Origin: Calditenuis sp032249575
GTDB taxonomy: Archaea > Thermoproteota > Nitrososphaeria_A > Caldarchaeales > Calditenuaceae
NCBI GenBank assembly: GCA_032249575.1
Contig: JAVVHL010000002.1
Location: 1 to 39,331, forward strand
Direction of reading: 5' to 3'
Length of the DNA stretch: 39,331 bases
Of the stretch, positions 16,319 through 24,023 are shown piece by piece. Each line of letters starts with the position of its first letter. Within the stretch, counting starts at the first letter, position 1. Made by a program: the position numbers and the translations under genes. The notes beneath the pieces are model-generated. The model was not told the DNA's origin, ran no database searches, and worked only from the letters and a program-made list of their open reading frames with translations.

Positions 16319-16477
16319 CCACAGATAGGGAGGGCTGCTGGCTTTTTTGGAGTTGTTTTGGCGAGTGCGGTCGATTCGTTAGTGGCTCGAGGAAGCACAC
16401 CGGTGACGGAGTAGCGTGACACAGCTGTCGAGTACCGATTGGAAAAGCGGCGTGCGGTGTGGCAGGTCGAGGGTGAC

Positions 16478-16486
16478 CTTATTACC
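16478..16486 (+). promoter_or_regulatory. TATA-like box of the site-2 protease gene
   Basis: CTTATTACC is about 30 bases before the ATG at 16512 and supports that start. The rest of the 193-base gap to the glycerate kinase gene shows nothing recognisable. Confidence 0.45.
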
Positions 16487-16511
16487 AGCAGGGACCGCAA
16501 GACGACGGAGG

Positions 16512-17768
16512 ATGAGGTTAGGCGAGAACGTGGAGTTGCGGTTTCCTCTGATCATCATCAGGACCAAAAGGGCTTCTGCGGTCTTCGAGGTCCTTGGGAG
16601 GAGCAGATTCGCCGGGGCCTTCGGTTTAGCCTCGGCGATCGCGCTCCCCGTGCTGGCCGGGGTGGCCACGTACTTCCTGTTGACATCGCTGACGCTGATG
16701 CTGACGAGGCCCGAGGTCCAGCAGGTCCAGAGGGAGCTAGGCCCCGCGTCCTACGTCCTGCTCCCAGGGCTGAACCCGTACCTCCCTCTGCTTTACGGAT
16801 GGCTGGGGATAGTCGTCGCCCTGATCGTCCACGAGGGGGCCCACGGCGTGGTGGCGAGGCGCTACAACTACACCGTCAGGTCCAGCGGCATCGTCCTCTT
16901 CCTCGGCATCCCGATAGGCGCCTTCGTCGAGACGGACGAGAACGAGATCAAGACCGGGAGGTTCTCCGAGGTCGTCAAGATCCTCTCCTCGGGACCTGCC
17001 AGCAACGCGGCGGTCGCAGTCCTCGCACTCGTCGGCGTCCTAATGGTGACGTCGGGTCTCGTGCCCTCGATCCCGTTGGTAGTCGATCGCGTCGTGGAGG
17101 GTTATCCGGCTGCGGCGGCAGGGATCGAGCCGGGCGACAGGATCGTATCGGTGAACGGCTCGCCCGTCCACTCGCTCCAAGACCTCCGGTCGTCCTTCTC
17201 GGCGGCCGGTATCGGTGGCACGGTCACGGTCGGTGTGGAGAGGGGAGGAAAGGTGCTGGAGTTCCACGTTAAGCTCGCCGACATAGGCAACGGAACTCCG
17301 GGGCTGGGCGTGATGTTGAGGGACGCGGACCTGCTGGCGTTCGCCTCGAACACCCTGCAGCACTTCAAATCGATCGCCTACTCGAGACCGGTGGCCCTTC
17401 TGCTGCCCCCGACCCTGGACTTCATCCTGTATCCCTTCTCGGACCGGGAGATCTGCGTCGTGAGGGAGCAGGGCGAGGTCTGCAGGAGCGTCAGCTCGCT
17501 CTACACGCACCCCATGCTCGGAGACTCTTACAGGATCGTTTCTTCCCTTCTCTACTGGATCTGGTTCGTCAACTTCAACGTGGCCATCTTCAACGCGCTG
17601 CCCATTTACCCGTTGGACGGCGGACAGGCCTTGAGGAAGCTGTTGACGGCCTTCGTCAAAGGAGCGGAGGGACAGAGGATAGCATCGGCGATCACGACGG
17701 GTGTCACGCTCTTCTTCGTCTCCGTCATCATCTCGATCATCCTCCTGCCTTACCTGAGCCTGAGATGA
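16512..17768 (+). CDS. Site-2 protease-like membrane metalloprotease (M50) with PDZ domain
   Basis: About 418 aa intramembrane zinc protease that cuts membrane-anchored substrates such as anti-sigma-like or signalling proteins. The zinc motif HEGAH is at residues 107-111 in a membrane segment, and the third ligand Asp369 is in NALPIYPLDGGQ. A PDZ domain lies between (about 188-255, with AAAAGIEPGDRIVSVNG). Hydrophobic segments flank both motifs. A 25-residue region with two Cys (DREICVVREQGEVC, near 311-324) sits just before the last membrane part and may lie outside the cell. ATG at 16512 is used because the 32 codons upstream look random and a TATA box fits. An unknown gene follows 10 bases downstream. 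Confidence 0.9.
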   Translation: MRLGENVELRFPLIIIRTKRASAVFEVLGRSRFAGAFGLASAIALPVLAGVATYFLLTSLTLMLTRPEVQQVQRELGPASYVLLPGLNPYLPLLYGWLGIVVALIVHEGAHGVVARRYNYTVRSSGIVLFLGIPIGAFVETDENEIKTGRFSEVVKILSSGPASNAAVAVLALVGVLMVTSGLVPSIPLVVDRVVEGYPAAAAGIEPGDRIVSVNGSPVHSLQDLRSSFSAAGIGGTVTVGVERGGKVLEFHVKLADIGNGTPGLGVMLRDADLLAFASNTLQHFKSIAYSRPVALLLPPTLDFILYPFSDREICVVREQGEVCRSVSSLYTHPMLGDSYRIVSSLLYWIWFVNFNVAIFNALPIYPLDGGQALRKLLTAFVKGAEGQRIASAITTGVTLFFVSVIISIILLPYLSLR

Positions 17769-17778
17769 GTTAAGGCCC

Positions 17779-18504
17779 ATGGGCCTCGTGGTCCTGAGGG
17801 CCACCAACCTGAGGGGCGCACGGACCGCCGCCTTCAGGATTGCCCTCCTCCAGCCGTCTGTGCTCTTCCTAGAGCTGCCCGAGTCCGCGGAGGGGCCCGT
17901 GAACGAGTTCCTGATGTACGGTGACAGAGAGATATTAGACTCGCATCCGTCGGAACTGGTGAGGGTCTCAACAAGACCACACATCAGGTTCCTCTCGGAG
18001 CTGAGGGAACACGGGTACAGGGGCGAGGTGAGGTGCGTTGTGGACGACGGTGCCCTGGAGCGGGAGATGGAGGTCGCTTCCGAGGCCTCAAGGCTGACGC
18101 TCAGGTACATGCTGACGGGAAGGGTGGAGCTGGAACGGTGGAGGGGCCTTCTGAGGAGGGCCGTGGACGTAGAGCCGGGCGATACGGTGATGCGTTTGCT
18201 CGAAGCCGTAGCAGATGTTGGGGAGCCGTGGGCGGCCGTGCTCGAAGTCTGGCGGATGAGGAGCCTGAGGCCCCTAAAGGAGGCCGGTGTGGCGGAGTTG
18301 GTCGTCTGCGGCCTTCCGGCGTGCCGCTCCCCGCTCGACGAGATGGTCTTGCTCGAGAGGCTCCGAAAGCTCACCGACGAGAGGTTGAGGGCGCTGGTCG
18401 AGGAGCACGCGGAGTTCGTCAGGACAGTCCAGGTCTCGCCGGACCTCGAGACGGCCTACGAGGTCTGGACCGAGAGGTGCCTCGGCAGGTGGTTCGGGCT
18501 TTGA
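17779..18504 (+). CDS. Unknown protein encoded with the site-2 protease
   Basis: 241 aa, not recognised. The N-terminal third is beta-rich (VVLRATNLRGARTAAFRIAL, then VLFLELPES near residue 28). The rest is largely helical and charged, with a few scattered Cys (104-105 region, 177, 182 and 234 by approximate count). No signal peptide or membrane segment is seen. VLFLELPE faintly recalls TraB/erythromycin-esterase-like folds, but no other motif of those families is present and I do not assign it. It starts 10 bases after the M50 protease stop and is probably cotranscribed with it. It ends three bases before the small convergent gene at 18508. Confidence 0.7.
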   Translation: MGLVVLRATNLRGARTAAFRIALLQPSVLFLELPESAEGPVNEFLMYGDREILDSHPSELVRVSTRPHIRFLSELREHGYRGEVRCVVDDGALEREMEVASEASRLTLRYMLTGRVELERWRGLLRRAVDVEPGDTVMRLLEAVADVGEPWAAVLEVWRMRSLRPLKEAGVAELVVCGLPACRSPLDEMVLLERLRKLTDERLRALVEEHAEFVRTVQVSPDLETAYEVWTERCLGRWFGL

Positions 18505-18507
18505 GCC

Positions 18508-18732
18508 TCATCGGTCTATCCCGAGAGTCTTCCTCAACCTCTTCAGGCGCTCGAGGTGCTGGGCCACCACATCCTCCCTCCCGACAGGCAAGCTGAGGCC
18601 GTGCATCCTCAGCACCTCCTCCTTAACCTCCACCCACTCCCTCGCCAGCTCCTCCAGCTCCTCCTCCCTCAGCCCCGGCTCGAGCATCCTGGCCGATATC
18701 CTCCTGAACCTCTCCTGCGGGTCCTCGCTCAT
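18508..18732 (-). CDS. Small charged helical protein overlapping aspS
   Basis: 74 aa, no family recognised. It is predicted as two or three helices rich in Arg, Glu and Leu (EEELEELAREWVEVKEEVLR, then ERLKRLRKTLGIDR). Its ATG overlaps the aspS stop by four bases (ATGA, 18729-18732), a typical translational coupling, which is the main reason to accept it as real. An RNA-binding or synthetase-associated role is possible from position alone but nothing in the sequence shows it. Confidence 0.65.
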   Translation of the reverse strand: MSEDPQERFRRISARMLEPGLREEELEELAREWVEVKEEVLRMHGLSLPVGREDVVAQHLERLKRLRKTLGIDR

Positions 18733-20057
18733 GGCAGGAGCCTCTCGGGCGCCCTCGGGAACAGCGCGGCCTCTCTGATGTTCTCGAGGCCGAGGAGGGC
18801 CATCGTCAGGCGCTCGATGCCGATGTTGAAGCCTCCGTGGGGTGGCGCGCCGTACCTGAAGAACTCGGTGAACCAGCTGACGCTCTCGAGGCTCATGCCC
18901 TTCAGCCTGACCTGCTCGACGATCTTCTCGTACCTGTGCTCCCTCTGCCCTCCGGAGCTCAGCTCAAGCCCCCTGTAGATCAGGTCGACGCTCCTGGCCC
19001 AGAACGGGTCCTCGTCGACGCGCATCACGTAGAAGGGCTTGACGTCGAAGGGGAACCTGTTGACGAAGAAGGCCTCGGCCCCGTACTTCTCCCTCACGTA
19101 CTCGGCCAGCATCCGCTCGGCCTGTCGGTCGAGGTCCTCACCGTAAGGTATCTCCTTGCCCATCTCGGCCAGTATCCTGTAGATCTCGGGGAACCTGAGT
19201 TCCGGGAAAGGCCTCTTGGGGAGATCCACCTCAACCCCCAGCAGCTCCAGCTCCTTCGCGTTCTCCTCGAGGACCCTCTTGATGCCCGCTACCAGAAGTT
19301 CCTCCTCCAGCCTCATCACGTCCTGCTCGTCGGAGATGTAAGAGAACTCGACGGCACATCCCCTGTGCTCGCAAAGGTGCCTCGGCGTGTGGCTCGGCTC
19401 AGCCCTCCAGCTCGGCCCCAGGTCGTAGATCCTCTCGAAGCCAGCGACCATCAGGAGCTGCCTGTGGAGCTGCGGGTCCTGCCTGAGGTAGGCCTTTCTG
19501 CCGAAGTAGTCTATCTCGAACATCTCGGCCCCGCTCTCTGACGGAGCGCCTATGATGCAGGGCGTGAAGACCTGGACGAACCCTCGGGAATCGAGGTACT
19601 CGGTCATCCCCTTCACCAGCGAGTGCTGTATCCTGAAGATCGCGAAGTTCCTCGGGCTCCTCAGGTCGATGGGCCTGTAGTCCAACCTCGTATCCAGCTG
19701 CGTCTGGACGGTTCCGGTCACGTCTATCGGGAGCCTCTCCGCCCTAGAGAGGACCTCTATCGAGCTCGGTATCAGCTCCATTCCCACCTTAGCTCCCCTC
19801 TTCTCCGGGACCCTTCCTGTTGCGGCGATGACGTCATGGGTGTTCAGCGACCTCGCCAGCCGTATGAGGGACTCGTCGACCTGACCGCTCTTCAGCGTGA
19901 GCTGCGCTATGCCCGACCTGTCCCTGACCCAGACGAAGACTACCCTTCCGACCTCCTTGACGTTCTCTACGAAGCCTGCTATCCTGACCTCGACTCCGGG
20001 CTCTTCCGGTATCTCGGCTATCTCGTGGGTCCTGAGCAACCCTCCCACCTTGATCAA
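18729..20057 (-). CDS. aspS: Aspartyl-tRNA synthetase, archaeal/eukaryotic type (class IIb)
   Basis: 442 aa, charges tRNA with aspartate; archaeal members may also charge tRNA-Asn. The N-terminal OB-fold anticodon domain (EVRIAGFVENVKEVG..VFVWVRDRSGIAQLT, about 23-56) is followed by the class II core. Motif 2 is WRAEPSHTPRHLCEHRG with VEF after it, and motif 3 is GAPPHGGFNIGIERLTMALLGL with the FPR end. The length is normal for bacterial-insert-free archaeal AspRS. Motif 2 resembles the eukaryotic RAE.SNT.RH..E pattern. Start is TTG at 20057 (GTG at 20048 possible). The downstream 74-aa gene overlaps by four bases. AsnRS is the main alternative identity. Confidence 0.88.
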   Translation of the reverse strand: MIKVGGLLRTHEIAEIPEEPGVEVRIAGFVENVKEVGRVVFVWVRDRSGIAQLTLKSGQVDESLIRLARSLNTHDVIAATGRVPEKRGAKVGMELIPSSIEVLSRAERLPIDVTGTVQTQLDTRLDYRPIDLRSPRNFAIFRIQHSLVKGMTEYLDSRGFVQVFTPCIIGAPSESGAEMFEIDYFGRKAYLRQDPQLHRQLLMVAGFERIYDLGPSWRAEPSHTPRHLCEHRGCAVEFSYISDEQDVMRLEEELLVAGIKRVLEENAKELELLGVEVDLPKRPFPELRFPEIYRILAEMGKEIPYGEDLDRQAERMLAEYVREKYGAEAFFVNRFPFDVKPFYVMRVDEDPFWARSVDLIYRGLELSSGGQREHRYEKIVEQVRLKGMSLESVSWFTEFFRYGAPPHGGFNIGIERLTMALLGLENIREAALFPRAPERLLP

Positions 20058-20111
20058 AGACCTGCGGTTACATCAAAAATCTTGTCGCGGAGAGGCGGCG
20101 TACCGGAGAGG

Positions 20112-20930
20112 TTATCTGGCGGCCTGACCACCGACGACCTGGCCGAGCTCTTGGGCGGCCTCCTTCGGCGTCCAGCCCTCGTGGACGATCCTCCGCAGGG
20201 CCCTTATCATGCCGACGGGGTTCGACGACTGGAAGACGTTCCGGCCGAAGTCCACTCCAGCCGCACCAGCAGAGACCGCGTCGTAGGCCAGCTGAAGGGC
20301 GTCCAACTCCGACTCGAGTTTCGGACCTCCCGCGATCACCAAGGGCACCGGAGCCGCGTCGACCACCTTCTCGAACTCGGGCGTGTAGTAGGTCTTGATG
20401 AAGTGGGCTCCGAGCTCCGCAGCAACCCTGCACGCGAGGGCTATGTACCTCGTCTCCCTCTTCTCGAGCTCCCTGCCGACCGCTGTCACAGCGAGTATCG
20501 GTATCCCGTAATCTTCGCCTAGGTCGACGAGCTTCGCAAGGGCCTTCAGCGTCTGGTGCTCGTACTGTGTCCCGACGTAGATGGAGAAGGCGAGGGCAGC
20601 CGCGTTCAGCCTTATCGCGTCCCTGACCGAGGTCACTATGTCCTCGTTCCCTAGCGCAGGTCCTGCTATCGTGTTGCCGCCGGAGACCCTCAGAACTATC
20701 GCCACGTCCACCGTCGGGTCCACCGAGGTCCTCAGCACACCCCTGGTCAGCATCAGCGCGTCGGCGTAGGGCAGCAGGGGCGTTATCGTCCTCCTCGGGT
20801 TCTCAAGTCCCTTTATAGGCCCGAGGAAGTAGCCGTGGTCGACGGCCAGCATGACGGTCCTTTTGGTCTTCGGCTTGATGATCCGGGCGAGCCTGTTCTG
20901 GAGACCCCAGCTCACACCTCCAGAGGTCAT
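20112..20930 (-). CDS. Class I aldolase of the DeoC/FbaB/LsrF family, closest to LsrF
   Basis: About 272 aa TIM-barrel Schiff-base lyase. Block after block matches bacterial LsrF, the thiolase that degrades phospho-AI-2: WGLQNRLARI near the start, KPKTKRTVMLAVDHGYFLGP, YVGTQYEHQTLKAL, AVTAVGRE, the catalytic Lys in FIKTYYTPEF, VIAGGPKLESE and VDFGRNVFQSSNPVGMI. Archaeal fructose-bisphosphate aldolases and ADTH synthases are more distant relatives and lack the YEHQ and AVT.VG blocks. No other AI-2 genes are in view, so the true substrate may differ. ATG at 20930 is chosen: the open frame upstream to 21059 overlaps the ligase gene and has no homology. It is divergent from ligase over 49 bases. 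Confidence 0.85.
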   Translation of the reverse strand: MTSGGVSWGLQNRLARIIKPKTKRTVMLAVDHGYFLGPIKGLENPRRTITPLLPYADALMLTRGVLRTSVDPTVDVAIVLRVSGGNTIAGPALGNEDIVTSVRDAIRLNAAALAFSIYVGTQYEHQTLKALAKLVDLGEDYGIPILAVTAVGRELEKRETRYIALACRVAAELGAHFIKTYYTPEFEKVVDAAPVPLVIAGGPKLESELDALQLAYDAVSAGAAGVDFGRNVFQSSNPVGMIRALRRIVHEGWTPKEAAQELGQVVGGQAAR

Positions 20931-20943
20931 GCCCCCGTGAAAA

Positions 20944-20953
20944 ACGTTTAGCT
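20944..20953. promoter_or_regulatory. Shared promoter element between LsrF-like aldolase and DNA ligase
   Basis: ACGTTTAGCT (minus strand AGCTAAACGT) is about 20 bases from the aldolase ATG and 30 from the ligase GTG in a 49-base divergent gap. The same AT-rich patch may serve both directions. Confidence 0.4.
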
Positions 20954-20979
20954 GCAGGGTCGGGAGGCTCTGGGAGGGA

Positions 20980-22581
20980 GTGGAGGAGAGGTCGTTCGCG
21001 GAGTTCGTGGAGCTCTGCCAACTCCTCGAGCTGACGGCCAGCAGGTCCTCGAAGGTCAAGGCGGTGGCATCTTTCCTCTCGAAGCTCAGCCCTGAGGAGG
21101 CGAGGGCCTTCGCTTACCTTCTGGTCGGCAGGAAGTCGGGCGAGAGGGGAAGACCGATCAACGTGGGCTGGTCCACGATCCAAAGGGCCCTCTCTATAGC
21201 CGAGGGTTCGGCGACGCTCGACCTTTGGGGCAGGAGGCTCGGGCTGCTGGAGGTCTGGAACTCGCTGGAGGGGCTCTCTTCCCTTGAGGGGCCTGGATCT
21301 CAGGAGAAGAGGTTGAGGGCCCTCGCCTCGCTCTTCGTGAGGTGCACGCCCGAGGAGCGGGAGTGGCTGGTGAGGATTCTATCGGGCGAGATGAGGCACG
21401 GCGTCAACCACGGCGTCTTCCTCGAGGCGATCGCGGCCATGCTCAGGAAGGACGTCGAGGAGGTCAGATACGCGGACATGGTCTACTCTGACATCGGAAA
21501 GCTGGCTGAGCTCGCGGTGCGCAACGCGCTCCAGACCCCTGCCGTCGAGCCGATGAAACCCGTGAGGCCGATGCTCGCAGAGACGTGCAGTTCGCCGGCA
21601 GAGGCCCTTGCGGAGCACGGAGGTCGATCCATCTTCGAGCCGAAGTACGACGGCATCAGGTTGCAGGTCCACATCCTCGGAGGCGAGGTGAGGCTCTTCA
21701 CCAGGAGGCTCAGGGACGTTACCTCCAACCTCCCCGACGTCGTCGATTCCGTCAGGAGGGAGATCAGGTGCGAGTCGGCCGTCTTGGACTCGGAGGCGAT
21801 CGCGATCGGGCCCGACGGCAGGCCGATGCCCTTCCAGGAGACCGTGCGCCGCGTGGGAAGGGAGAGGGAGCTGGAAGAGGTCCTCAAAGAGCTGCCGCTG
21901 GTGCTGAGGGTCTTCGACGTCCTCCACCTCAACGGCCGGAGCACCGTCCACCTGCCCTACACCGAGCGTAGGTCCCTCCTGGAGAGCGTCGTCCCCGAAC
22001 CGATGCTGACGCCGGCGCTGGAGCTCACAGACCCGAGGGATGTCGAGGCGATGATGAGGAGGTCGGTCGATGAGGGTAACGAGGGCCTCCTCGCCAAATC
22101 GCCGGGCTCTCCCTACATACCCGGAAGGAGGGGGAAGCACTGGCTGAAGCTGAAGAGGTCTGAAACGATAGACGCCGTCATCGTGGCGGCCGAGTGGGGC
22201 CATGGGAGGAGGTCGGGATGGTTGAGCAACTACCACCTAGCCGTTTACGACGATAACTCAGGAAGGTTCGTGACCGTCGGCAAGACCTTCAAGGGCCTCA
22301 CCGACGAGGAGTTCGAGGCGATGACGAGGAGGCTCCTCTCGATAGCCGTGGAGCAACGTCCGTGGGGCGTGATCGTCAGGCCTGAGGTGGTTGTTGAGGT
22401 GGCCTTCGACGAGGTCCAGCGGAGCCCGAGGTACGAGGGAGGACTCGCGCTGCGTTTAGCCCGAATCATAAGGATCAGGGACGACAAACCGGTGACCGAG
22501 GTCTGCACGCTGAACGAGCTCAGGAACGTTTACGCCCGTCAGATGGAGAGGCGGTCCTATTCGGACCGGTTAGCGCTGTAA
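20980..22581 (+). CDS. lig: ATP-dependent DNA ligase
   Basis: 533 aa, replication and repair ligase that seals nicks. The adenylated Lys is residue 222 in EPKYDGIR (motif I). Further motifs are DSEAIAIG, FDVLHLNG, EGLLAKSPGSPY (motif IV) and GKHWLKLKR (motif V). The N-terminal 200 residues form the all-helical DNA-binding domain, and an OB-fold follows the nucleotidyltransferase domain. It is slightly shorter than the 560-600 aa common in archaea. GTG at 20980 follows a GGGAGGGA ribosome binding site. It is divergent from the aldolase gene. Confidence 0.95.
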   Translation: MEERSFAEFVELCQLLELTASRSSKVKAVASFLSKLSPEEARAFAYLLVGRKSGERGRPINVGWSTIQRALSIAEGSATLDLWGRRLGLLEVWNSLEGLSSLEGPGSQEKRLRALASLFVRCTPEEREWLVRILSGEMRHGVNHGVFLEAIAAMLRKDVEEVRYADMVYSDIGKLAELAVRNALQTPAVEPMKPVRPMLAETCSSPAEALAEHGGRSIFEPKYDGIRLQVHILGGEVRLFTRRLRDVTSNLPDVVDSVRREIRCESAVLDSEAIAIGPDGRPMPFQETVRRVGRERELEEVLKELPLVLRVFDVLHLNGRSTVHLPYTERRSLLESVVPEPMLTPALELTDPRDVEAMMRRSVDEGNEGLLAKSPGSPYIPGRRGKHWLKLKRSETIDAVIVAAEWGHGRRSGWLSNYHLAVYDDNSGRFVTVGKTFKGLTDEEFEAMTRRLLSIAVEQRPWGVIVRPEVVVEVAFDEVQRSPRYEGGLALRLARIIRIRDDKPVTEVCTLNELRNVYARQMERRSYSDRLAL

Positions 22582-22642
22582 TCCTCGTTCGAGCTCCTGA
22601 AGTTAACTCGAATCATCCGCTCGCTCGGTACCCCGATGCATG

Positions 22643-22652
22643 ATAAATTTAT
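22643..22652 (+). promoter_or_regulatory. TATA box of the tRNA-Glu gene
   Basis: ATAAATTTAT, centred about 41 bases before the mature tRNA 5' end, predicts a short 5' leader of roughly 15 bases. Confidence 0.7.
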
Positions 22653-22687
22653 GAGAGGGGTGCATACGTAGCGAGTGGCGGCCAGCG

Positions 22688-22762
22688 GCCCCGGTAGTAT
22701 AGCCCGGTCAAGTATGCCGGCCTCTCGAGCCGGAGACCCGGGTTCAAATCCCGGCCGGGGCA
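22688..22762 (+). tRNA. tRNA-Glu (anticodon CTC)
   Basis: 75 bases forming a full cloverleaf. The acceptor stem GCCCCGG/CCGGGGC carries discriminator A and no encoded CCA. The D stem is GTAT/GTAT, the anticodon stem CCGGC/GCCGG has loop CTCTCGA, and the T stem CCGGG/CCCGG has loop TTCAAAT. The anticodon CTC at 22724-22726 reads GAG, a very frequent codon in this window. There is no intron. The GCCGG-closed anticodon arm and T loop are typical of archaeal tRNA-Glu. Confidence 0.96.
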
Positions 22763-22847
22763 ATTGACTGAGGCAACGTGACCCTGTTAAAACAAGCCGT
22801 TCAAGACATCGCGAGCTGAAGAGAGAAGATCGAGATGCGGTGCGGTC

Positions 22848-23213
22848 TCACTGCTTGAAGTAAACCGAGAGGAGCATGTTGATGAAGCCGAGGTTGGGAT
22901 TCGGCTTAGTTATGGCCACGACGACGTCGCCGCCGTAATGGAGCGCGAACATGTATCTCCTGTCCTCGAGCTCGACGTAGATCTTCCTGTAGTCTCCCAA
23001 CCTCATCATGTCCAGCACCGACGTCACGACGCCCGATACGGTCGAGATGGCCGCTGCGAGGAAGTCGGGTCTCAGCGATATGGTGTTCGCGTAAGCTACT
23101 GGGGTCCCGTCGGGCTTCACTACCATCAGGACCTCCAGGGCTCCTCGGCTGACCCTGATGACCTCGTCGAGGTAGTTCTTGAGGGTCTCCGGGTCCTGCA
23201 CGTAGCTGCTCAA
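22848..23213 (-). CDS. Roadblock/LC7-domain protein
   Basis: 121 aa, a single roadblock/longin-like alpha-beta domain, the fold of MglB and dynein light chain that binds small GTPases. Typical blocks are VLMVVKPDGTPVAYANTI (residues about 28-45), the helix ATISTVSG-like AAAISTVSGVVTSVLDMM, then YRKIYVELEDRRYMFALHYGGDVVVAIT. Its ATG overlaps the stop of the upstream membrane-anchored roadblock gene by four bases, so the pair is coupled and probably forms a heterodimer. A COG2229-type GTPase elsewhere in the window (36810) is a candidate partner. Confidence 0.83.
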   Translation of the reverse strand: MSSYVQDPETLKNYLDEVIRVSRGALEVLMVVKPDGTPVAYANTISLRPDFLAAAISTVSGVVTSVLDMMRLGDYRKIYVELEDRRYMFALHYGGDVVVAITKPNPNLGFINMLLSVYFKQ

Positions 23214-23914
23214 CCCCTCCTCACCCCCAGCATCGCATGGAGGAACGAAGAGCAGGAGGATATGGCGCGCTTGAGCGAATCTAGGGGGATCTTGCCTGAG
23301 GGCCTCACGTAGACGTAAACCTCCCTCTCCGCGAAGGCCTCGAGCTTGGCGACGGCTTCGTTGACGTCGTCCTCCAGAACGACGAGCCTGACGCCCTCGT
23401 TGGACATCGAGATGACGGAGTAGGCCTCTGCGAGGAGGGCGGCGACCTTCTCTGGTTCAACCGAACCGACGTAATCGATTACTTGACCTGCCGAGTCGAA
23501 GATGACAACCCCCTGCAGACCGTAGTGCCTCGCGAGCTCGTCGAGGGAGCCGAAGGTCAAAGGCTCCTCGGGAGGCGGGGCTTGGGGCTGTTGACCGACT
23601 GGTTGGGGAGCGGACGCAGGTAACCCTTCAAAGACCTGAGGCGGTGTAGGGCTGGGCGTCCGGCCCTCTTCGGCCTCCTTTTCGACAGGATGGGCAAGTA
23701 GGGGCTCGGTTGCTGGGGTTCTCACCTCAGGCCGAGCCTCGGCCTGCTGGGGCTGAGGGACCTCCCTCACTGTGATCTGTAGCGCCTCCCTCATCAGCTT
23801 CACCTCCGAAGCCAGCTTCCTCACAGTCCCGAGGACCTGAAGGGCGAAGATCACTAGGACGGCGGCCACTATCCCAACGGCGACCAACGTCGTCAGCTCC
23901 CAAGCAGACAGCAT
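23210..23914 (-). CDS. Membrane-anchored roadblock-like protein with Pro-rich linker
   Basis: 234 aa. A single N-terminal membrane segment (residues about 7-30, TLVAVGIVAAVLVIFALQVL) is followed by a short coiled stretch (KLASEVKLMREAL). A Pro/Gln/Glu-rich linker (about 50-115) then leads to a C-terminal roadblock-like domain starting near LDELARHYGLQGVVIFDSAG. The predicted layout puts the linker and domain in the cytoplasm, tethering a signalling complex to the membrane. It is coupled by a four-base overlap to the soluble roadblock gene downstream. ATG at 23914 follows a TATA box near 23946. The domain match is weaker than in its partner. Confidence 0.75.
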   Translation of the reverse strand: MLSAWELTTLVAVGIVAAVLVIFALQVLGTVRKLASEVKLMREALQITVREVPQPQQAEARPEVRTPATEPLLAHPVEKEAEEGRTPSPTPPQVFEGLPASAPQPVGQQPQAPPPEEPLTFGSLDELARHYGLQGVVIFDSAGQVIDYVGSVEPEKVAALLAEAYSVISMSNEGVRLVVLEDDVNEAVAKLEAFAEREVYVYVRPSGKIPLDSLKRAISSCSSFLHAMLGVRRG

Positions 23915-23941
23915 CTCCCTCGGTCACCGGTTAAGTCTCGC

Positions 23942-23951
23942 GGTATAAAGC
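23942..23951 (-). promoter_or_regulatory. TATA box of the roadblock operon
   Basis: The minus strand reads GCTTTATACC, about 32 bases before the ATG at 23914, giving a leader of only a few bases. Confidence 0.55.
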
Positions 23952-24023
23952 GTGATCCCCTCAATTACGCCAATATCTCCTGTGACAGATTCTGAGCATC
24001 CGTTGCGGAGGCCTTTGGAGAGC

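Noticed and set aside
17040..18374. 444-codon minus-strand open frame across the site-2 protease and the next gene
   Set aside because: It spans two genes with clear starts and, for the first, clear motifs; its product has no recognisable domain.
20931..21059. 43-residue N-terminal extension of the LsrF-like aldolase
   Set aside because: Ser-rich, no homology, overlaps the DNA ligase start and its ribosome binding site.
22557..22763. Short minus-strand open frame (PRPGFEPGSPAREAG) over the tRNA
   Set aside because: This is the familiar spurious translation of the antisense of a tRNA gene.
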